Of a DNA stretch of 10,255 nt, positions 5,675 through 10,255 are shown one piece after another. The DNA comes from Thermoanaerobaculia bacterium. Lineage in GTDB: Bacteria; Acidobacteriota; Thermoanaerobaculia; Multivoradales; JAHEKO01. Under the pieces are notes generated by a model. The model saw only the letters and a program-made list of their open reading frames with translations. It was not told the DNA's origin and did not search any database. Position 1 is the first letter of the stretch, and each line of letters opens with the position of its first letter. A program made the translations under genes and the position numbers. The stretch spans positions 1-10,255 of the forward strand of contig JARFQS010000169.1 of NCBI GenBank assembly GCA_029287645.1, given 5' to 3'.

Positions 5675-6706
5675 ATGCCCCACCCAATTCAGTCCGACGA
5701 CACATCGGGGCCGGGTCCGTTCTTCTCGGTCGTGATTCCCGTGCTCAACGGGGGGGCGGTGTTTCGAGAAGCTCTCGGGGCTCTCCAACGATCGTCCTTT
5801 GGTGACTACGAGCTTTGGGTGGTGGATGACGGCTCGACGGACGACTCGTCGAAGGTGGCAGAGGAGTTCGGAGCCCGGTTGTTGAAAACCAGGGGTCGAC
5901 GAGGTCCTGCCGCGGCGCGCAATCTGGGTGCCAGGCACGCTCGTGGAGAGTTCCTCTTGTTTCTGGACGCAGACTGCAGCGTGGGCGAAGAGACGCTGGA
6001 CCGCGCCGCAGCTACACTGCGCCGGGAGGGGACGTTGGACGCCCTGTTCGGCTCCTACGACGACGAGCCGGCTGCCCCTGGCTGGGTGGCCCAGTACAAG
6101 AACCTCCAGCACCATTGGGTCCATCAGCAAGGAGATCCCGAAGCTTCGACGTTCTGGGCGGGTTGTGGAGCCATGCGGCGCAGGGTGTTCCTCGAGCTGG
6201 GGGGGTTCAACGAGCTTCGCTACCCACGTCCCACTATCGAGGACATCGAATTGGGGTACCGTCTCAGGGACTCGGGAGGCCGCATTCGTCTGGCCCGAGA
6301 GGTACAGGTGAAGCATCACAAGGCATGGTCGTTGCGAGGCGTCGTCCAGAGCGACCTCTTGGACAGGGGCATTCCCTGGAGCGAGCTGCTCGCGGCTCGG
6401 ACGGGATCGGCAGACGAGCTCAATGTCGGATGGACGGGTCGGCTGAGCGTAGCTTCGGTCGTCCTGTTGATCGCATCCCTGACTCTGACCCTGGTGGCGC
6501 CTCGGTGGGCTCTACTGACTGTCGTGGCCATGTTGGCGCTGCTCTGGCTGAACCGCGAGTTCTATCGTTTCCTGAAGTCCAAGAGGGGGGCGGCGTTTCT
6601 TCTCGCCGCAGTGCCGCTGCACTGGCTCTACTACCTGAACTGCGCAATTGCGTATCCCGTGGGTCACCTGCGCCATTGGTGGCGGACGTTGACCGTGACT
6701 CGGTGA
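5675..6706 (+). CDS. Membrane-anchored family 2 glycosyltransferase
   Basis: 343 residues from ATG 5675; an in-frame GTG at 5657 would add six residues. GTG has no usable ribosome site, and ATG has only a weak GAG. The GT-A fold is clear: FSVVIPVLNGG (17-27), WVVDDGSTDDS (48-58), the acceptor/donor loop GPAAARNLGA (77-86), the metal-binding DxD as LFLDADC (D98, D100), CGAMRRRVFLELGGFNE (164-180), and the ED of TIEDIELGYRLR (E189, D190) as likely catalytic base. After about residue 250 come two or three hydrophobic helices (about 256-290 and 306-330), which anchor it in the inner membrane. It should transfer a nucleotide-activated sugar onto a lipid-linked or growing surface glycan. It converges on a Wzx-like flippase. 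Sugar specificity cannot be read from the sequence. Confidence 0.93.
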   Translation: MPHPIQSDDTSGPGPFFSVVIPVLNGGAVFREALGALQRSSFGDYELWVVDDGSTDDSSKVAEEFGARLLKTRGRRGPAAARNLGARHARGEFLLFLDADCSVGEETLDRAAATLRREGTLDALFGSYDDEPAAPGWVAQYKNLQHHWVHQQGDPEASTFWAGCGAMRRRVFLELGGFNELRYPRPTIEDIELGYRLRDSGGRIRLAREVQVKHHKAWSLRGVVQSDLLDRGIPWSELLAARTGSADELNVGWTGRLSVASVVLLIASLTLTLVAPRWALLTVVAMLALLWLNREFYRFLKSKRGAAFLLAAVPLHWLYYLNCAIAYPVGHLRHWWRTLTVTR

Positions 6707-6714
6707 GGGTCCGA

Positions 6715-6775
6715 CGTGGGGCCCCCAGGGGGCTATCCTCCCGTCCGCTGCAAGAACCCCCTGGAGGTCCCCACG
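6715..6775. terminator. Long GC-rich hairpin between convergent genes
   Basis: CGTGGGGCCCCCAGGGGG (6715-6732) pairs with CCCCCTGGAGGTCCCCACG (6757-6775), giving about 17 pairs with one bulge and one G.T around a 24-base loop. It begins 8 bases after the glycosyltransferase stop. No T-run follows, so it is probably a factor-dependent or bidirectional stop or a 3'-end stabiliser. Confidence 0.45.
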
Positions 6776-6863
6776 CCGAACCCTTGGAGCCGCTGTAGTC
6801 CCCTGTTGAGCTGGTACCCTTAAGCCTTCAAGCCCCTACGCCTTATTGCCTCACTGCCCCAAA

Positions 6864-6889
6864 GATCAGCGGAGCAACGAAGGCTGATC
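6864..6889 (-). terminator. Weak hairpin after the flippase gene
   Basis: On the minus strand GATCAGC, a 12-base loop, then GCTGATC followed by TTT lies 5 bases beyond the flippase stop. The 7-bp stem and very short T-run make only a weak intrinsic terminator. Confidence 0.3.
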
Positions 6890-6894
6890 CACCC

Positions 6895-8400
6895 TCAACC
6901 CTTGGGTTGTGAGCGGGGGCTCGGGTAGGCATCCGCCGGAAGGCCGCCGATCAAGGTCAGAGTCACCCCGTATGTCACCATCCCTGCCAGAAGTCGGAGA
7001 AGCCAGTTGGCGTCCGGACCGAGCCAGAGGAGGAGTCCAGCCATCACGGCGGCCGCGGCGATCGGTTTGACCAAGACACCGACGGAGATGTCGATTCCCA
7101 GGCGTCGGCAGGCTAGGAAGTCCAGTATCAGGATGAGCCCCTCTGCCGCGACCGTGGCCACGGCGGCGCCGACAATGCCATGTCTCGGGATCAGAAACAG
7201 GTTCAGGATCACATTCAGGGTCGCGCCGAGCGCCTGGATCCACATCAGGACTCTGGTTCGATCGTGGGCCAGGAGGGTGAGCCCGAAGACACCGTGCAGG
7301 AAGATGAACGCGAGGCTGACCAGAAGCAGGCGAAAGGCTTCTGCACCCTCGCCGTACTCCGCACCGAACAGGTGGATGAGCAGTGGGCCGGCAAGGAGGA
7401 TCCCACCCACGGACATGGGCACGGCGAGCGCAGCCGAGAACTCCAGGGCTCGATTCACCAGCTGACTGGCGCGGGCAGACGATTTGTGGGCGGCTCTGGA
7501 GAGGTCCGGAAGATAGGCGACCTGCAAGGAGTGGGCGATGAGCATCACCAGGAAGCAGATTCGATACGCCGCCGTGTAGAGGCCCACGGCAACCTCTCCG
7601 ATCAATAACGCCAGCAGGACCACATCGAACACGTTGATCAGCGCTCGCAGCGCCTGACCGATGATGAGGGGAATCGAGGCTCGGAAGATCGACCAGGCCC
7701 TGGGTAGATCTGGGGCCCAAGCTGCGCCTCTGAACAGGGGCACGGCAAGGTAGGTCGCTGCGACGAGCTCTCCGAAGAACAGGGACAGAGGCACCCAGAG
7801 AATGTCCTCGGGTCCTCGTACGACCAGAAACAGCACGGAGACATAGATGGCCTGGGCCATGACGAGACTGATTCCGACGCGTCGATTCTTCGCCAGCCCC
7901 TTGTACACCCAGCCCGTATCCAACGACAGAGAGATGTAGGTCAGTGCGGTGAGGATCACTACCCACTTGACGGTATCCGGTTTGTCGAGCACCAGAGTGG
8001 CCAGAAAGGTGAGAAGGAAGACTCCACCGGACAGAGCCAGGCGCAGGACAATGACCCCGGCGCTGACAGGAGCGATCGTTCCGGGAGTACGAGCTACCTC
8101 GCGGGACCCGACCGGACCGAATCCGGTCCGCAAGGCGATCGCGAAGTAGGTGCAGACAGCGGTGGCGAAGCCGATGATTCCGAATCCGTAGACGCCGAGC
8201 CGACGCGCCAGATAGGCGGTACCGATGAACGCGACCGCCTTGGAGATGACGATTCCGCTTCCCAGGGACAGAAAGTTCTCCAGCACGGAAACAGGGCCTG
8301 GAGAAGGGTCGGATGCCTTCATCCGATCGACCGAGCCATCGCTGCCGGACTCCCTCCGCGGCGGCGAAGTATCGGTGAGGTCGGAATCTGCGGCTGCCAC
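6895..8400 (-). CDS. Polysaccharide flippase, Wzx/MOP superfamily
   Basis: 501 residues, the usual length for the family, with about 12-14 hydrophobic segments starting at about residue 42. Family features are the first-helix stretch FLSLGSGIVISKAVAFIGTAYLARRLGVYGFG, GFGPVGSREVAR (93-104) at the end of helix 3, the AVGLYTAAYRI motif (271-281) and a second-half LIPRHGIVGAAVATVAAE (403-420). Polysaccharide-synthesis (RfbX/PST-type) transporters flip undecaprenyl-linked repeat units across the inner membrane. The start is GTG 8400, with GGAAGAG 8 bases upstream. An ATG 78 bases downstream would delete a polar N-terminal tail but lacks a ribosome site. The roughly 40-residue polar, charged N-terminus before helix 1 is longer than usual. 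It diverges from the oxidoreductase gene and converges with the glycosyltransferase, consistent with one surface-glycan locus. The exact substrate is unknown. Confidence 0.92.
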   Translation of the reverse strand: MAAADSDLTDTSPPRRESGSDGSVDRMKASDPSPGPVSVLENFLSLGSGIVISKAVAFIGTAYLARRLGVYGFGIIGFATAVCTYFAIALRTGFGPVGSREVARTPGTIAPVSAGVIVLRLALSGGVFLLTFLATLVLDKPDTVKWVVILTALTYISLSLDTGWVYKGLAKNRRVGISLVMAQAIYVSVLFLVVRGPEDILWVPLSLFFGELVAATYLAVPLFRGAAWAPDLPRAWSIFRASIPLIIGQALRALINVFDVVLLALLIGEVAVGLYTAAYRICFLVMLIAHSLQVAYLPDLSRAAHKSSARASQLVNRALEFSAALAVPMSVGGILLAGPLLIHLFGAEYGEGAEAFRLLLVSLAFIFLHGVFGLTLLAHDRTRVLMWIQALGATLNVILNLFLIPRHGIVGAAVATVAAEGLILILDFLACRRLGIDISVGVLVKPIAAAAVMAGLLLWLGPDANWLLRLLAGMVTYGVTLTLIGGLPADAYPSPRSQPKG

Positions 8401-8492
8401 AGGATCAACTCTTCCAGGAATGCAGGTCTGACGGGTCGCGGTGCTATGAACTCTATCCTCTTCGGCCCGTCTTCGGGAGGGAGCCGAAAATC

Positions 8493-8525
8493 ATGGACCG
8501 GGATAGGATAGGCGCCAGCCCATGA
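8493..8525 (+). promoter_or_regulatory. Possible 10-codon leader ORF coupled to the oxidoreductase start
   Basis: ATG 8493 opens a frame encoding MDRDRIGASP whose TGA overlaps the oxidoreductase ATG (ATGA). A strong GGGAGGGAG (from about 8475) lies about 9 bases before it, while the oxidoreductase start itself has only a modest AGG. The leader carries rare-type codons AGG and ATA. The ribosome site falls within a potential hairpin (TTCGGC 8461-8466 with GCCGAA 8483-8488, plus CCG/CGG inside). Chance is possible for so short a frame. Confidence 0.25.
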
Positions 8526-10255
8526 GTAGAACGATCATTATCGGGGCAGGTCCCGCCGGTCTCACCGCGGCCAATGAGCTCGTGACTCTCGGCCGTTCGG
8601 CGCAAGTCTACGAGAAGGATGCGGTGGTAGGTGGCATCTCGCGTACCGCCGAGTACCAGGGATACCGGTTCGACATCGGGGGGCACCGCTTCTTCACCAA
8701 GGTACCCGCCGTTCAGGACCTGTGGGAAGAGGTCCTCGGGGAGGATCTTCTGGAGCGGCCGAGACTCTCGAGGATCTACTACAACGACACGTTCTTCGAT
8801 TACCCCCTGAAGCCGCTGAACGCCCTGCGAGGGCTGGGTCCAATCGAGGCGGGGCGCGTCGGCCTGAGCTACCTGTGGGCCCAGCTGGCTCCCCACCCGG
8901 AAGAGAACAACTTCGAGCAATGGGTCTCGAATCGGTTCGGTCGGCGCCTCTACGAGGTCTTCTTCAAGACCTATACAGAAAAGGTCTGGGGCATGCCCTG
9001 CACCGAGATCAGTGCCGATTGGGCGGCTCAGCGAATCAAGAACCTGGACCTTTTCAAGGCGGTCAAGAACTCGTTGATCGGTTCGGTGGGAGATCGAGAG
9101 GTGATCACCACCCTGATCGATCGCTTTCACTATCCGCGACTCGGACCCGGAATGATGTGGGAGCGCCTGACCGATCGTCTTCGCGAGTCGGGCACGCCTG
9201 TGCAGCTGGAGACTCCCGTCAAGACTCTGCATCACCGAGACAGCCGGCTCACCGCAGTCACGGTGGCAGGACCCGGCGCGGAAGGCGAGCAGGAGCTGCC
9301 GGTGGACCACGTGATCTCGTCCATGCCTCTCAAGGAGCTCCTCTTCAGCTTTTCTCCGGCGCCGCCTCCAGAGATTCGAGAAGCTGCCAGCCGATTGCGT
9401 TACCGGGACTTCCTGACCGTGGTTCTGATCGCGAGGCAGGAAGAGGTCTTTCCCGACAACTGGATCTACATCCATTCGCCAGACGTGCGCGTGGGCCGGG
9501 TGCAGAACTTCGGGAGTTGGAGCCCTGAGATGGTGCCCGACGCTTCGACGACCTCACTCGGGTTGGAGTATTTCGTGCAGGAAGGAGACGATCTCTGGAG
9601 CTCTCCCGACGAGGATCTTCTCGAGCTCGGCACTCGAGAGCTCGCGCTGCTCGGATTGGTTCCTGAGAACAACGTGGTAGACGGCACCGTGGTGCGCATG
9701 CCAAAGGCCTACCCGGTCTATGACGATGCCTACAAGGAAGTCCTGGCGCTGATTCGAGGCTATCTCGCCGGCTTCCCGAATCTGCAGGTCATCGGACGCA
9801 ACGGCCAGCACCGGTACAACAATCAGGATCACTCGATGGTGGCGGGGATGCTGGCGGCACGCAACTTGGCGGGCGAGTCCCACGACGTATGGGCCGTCAA
9901 TGTCGAGCAGCAATACCACGAAGAGGTGACCGACAGCTCCCGGGGGGTCGGGGACCGGCTGACACCGGAGCGTCTGGACCGACCCGATCTCGAGGAGCTC
10001 GTACGGCAGGCGTTTGCCCGCTTCGACCCAGTGGCCCTCGGTACCGCTGTCGGATCTGTGGCCGCTCTTCTCCTTGTGTCGGCTACCGTTGTGCTTCTGC
10101 TGCAGGGTGGGGAGCCGGCAGGTCCAACCCTGTCGCTCCTCGGTCAGTATCTGACCGGCTATCAGGTATCCTGGACCGGAGCGGTCGTCGGATTTGCGGA
10201 GGCCGGGGTGCTCGGCTTCTCACTCGGCTGGCTGATGGCGAGGTTGATCAACCTG
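8522..10255 (+). CDS. FAD-dependent oxidoreductase (UGM/amine-oxidase-like) with C-terminal membrane domain, 3'-truncated
   Basis: ATG 8522 opens a frame of 578 codons that runs to the window edge without a stop. The N-terminus TIIIGAGPAGLTAA is the FAD-binding Rossmann loop (G8, G10, G13), followed by the acidic YEKD (30-33) and VGGISRT. Next comes YRFDIGGHRFFTK (48-60). The segments FEQWVSNRFGRRLYEVFFKTYTEKVWG (131-157) and CTEISADWAAQRIK are typical of the UDP-galactopyranose-mutase/protoporphyrinogen-oxidase-like proteins common in surface-glycan clusters. The C-terminal FAD motif is IGRNGQHRYNNQDHSMVAGMLAARN (424-448). The FAD protein should end near residue 470, but the frame continues. 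It has a polar linker, then hydrophobic helices at about 504-527 and 552-575 separated by GPTLSLLGQYLTGY. This part looks like a small membrane-protein family fused in frame. It is divergent from the flippase. Sugar-nucleotide or lipid-linked sugar oxidation or isomerisation is inferred; true mutase activity is not shown. Confidence 0.92.
   Translation, partial: MSRTIIIGAGPAGLTAANELVTLGRSAQVYEKDAVVGGISRTAEYQGYRFDIGGHRFFTKVPAVQDLWEEVLGEDLLERPRLSRIYYNDTFFDYPLKPLNALRGLGPIEAGRVGLSYLWAQLAPHPEENNFEQWVSNRFGRRLYEVFFKTYTEKVWGMPCTEISADWAAQRIKNLDLFKAVKNSLIGSVGDREVITTLIDRFHYPRLGPGMMWERLTDRLRESGTPVQLETPVKTLHHRDSRLTAVTVAGPGAEGEQELPVDHVISSMPLKELLFSFSPAPPPEIREAASRLRYRDFLTVVLIARQEEVFPDNWIYIHSPDVRVGRVQNFGSWSPEMVPDASTTSLGLEYFVQEGDDLWSSPDEDLLELGTRELALLGLVPENNVVDGTVVRMPKAYPVYDDAYKEVLALIRGYLAGFPNLQVIGRNGQHRYNNQDHSMVAGMLAARNLAGESHDVWAVNVEQQYHEEVTDSSRGVGDRLTPERLDRPDLEELVRQAFARFDPVALGTAVGSVAALLLVSATVVLLLQGGEPAGPTLSLLGQYLTGYQVSWTGAVVGFAEAGVLGFSLGWLMARLINL

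Noticed and set aside
5294..6319. A 341-codon frame on the minus strand opposite the glycosyltransferase
   Set aside because: No recognisable motifs, while the plus strand encodes a full GT2 fold; an antisense shadow.
6866..7966. A 366-codon minus-strand frame overlapping the flippase in another frame
   Set aside because: Composition is Arg/Pro/Gly-rich with no hydrophobic pattern; the overlapping frame encodes a clear multi-helix transporter.
8453..9475. A 340-codon minus-strand frame opposite the FAD oxidoreductase
   Set aside because: The plus strand has the conserved FAD-binding and C-terminal motifs in one uninterrupted frame; the minus frame is an antisense shadow.

Overview
The window looks like a chromosomal segment of a GC-rich Gram-negative bacterium. 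Signal peptides, an outer-membrane beta-barrel, a sigma-54-type regulator and dense tail-to-head (ATGA) gene overlaps all point that way. Base composition and gene style would fit Acidobacteriota, Myxococcota or a related deltaproteobacterial-type lineage, but nothing here fixes the phylum. No tRNA, rRNA, CRISPR array, transposase or integrase was seen.

Left part (1-5110, all on the minus strand). In transcription order this is: a small exported Gly-rich protein (4391-4897), a membrane histidine kinase (2659-4284), an NtrC-type sigma-54 response regulator (1295-2662), an outer-membrane beta-barrel protein (207-1157), and a second small exported protein that runs off the left edge (1-210). Kinase/regulator and barrel/small protein are each joined by 4-base ATGA overlaps. 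Near-consensus -24/-12 sigma-54 promoters lie before the barrel gene (1211-1226) and before the Gly-rich gene (4972-4987). Upstream of each promoter is a related 48-bp element containing the dyad TTCGAC-N6-GTCGA plus a conserved GGCAAGATYCGTCG block at identical spacing. The simplest reading is a self-contained envelope-response regulon. The kinase senses something in the periplasm, the regulator binds the two enhancer elements, and sigma-54 polymerase makes two exported-protein units. The two small exported proteins look like distant paralogues.

Middle (5111-5656). This is a gene-poor, visibly AT-richer stretch. It has an extended -10 promoter overlapped by a perfect CRP/FNR-type palindrome (TGTGA-N6-TCACA). 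Downstream lies a highly foldable segment with an 11-bp long-range helix, several small hairpins and a 15-bp hairpin. It may be an unannotated ncRNA or a long structured leader of the downstream glycosyltransferase.

Right part (5675-10255) is a surface-polysaccharide locus: a membrane-anchored family 2 glycosyltransferase (+), a Wzx-like polysaccharide flippase (-, convergent with it), and, divergent from the flippase, an FAD-dependent oxidoreductase of the UDP-galactopyranose-mutase/amine-oxidase-like superfamily. The oxidoreductase stays open to the window end and appears fused to a C-terminal two-helix membrane domain.
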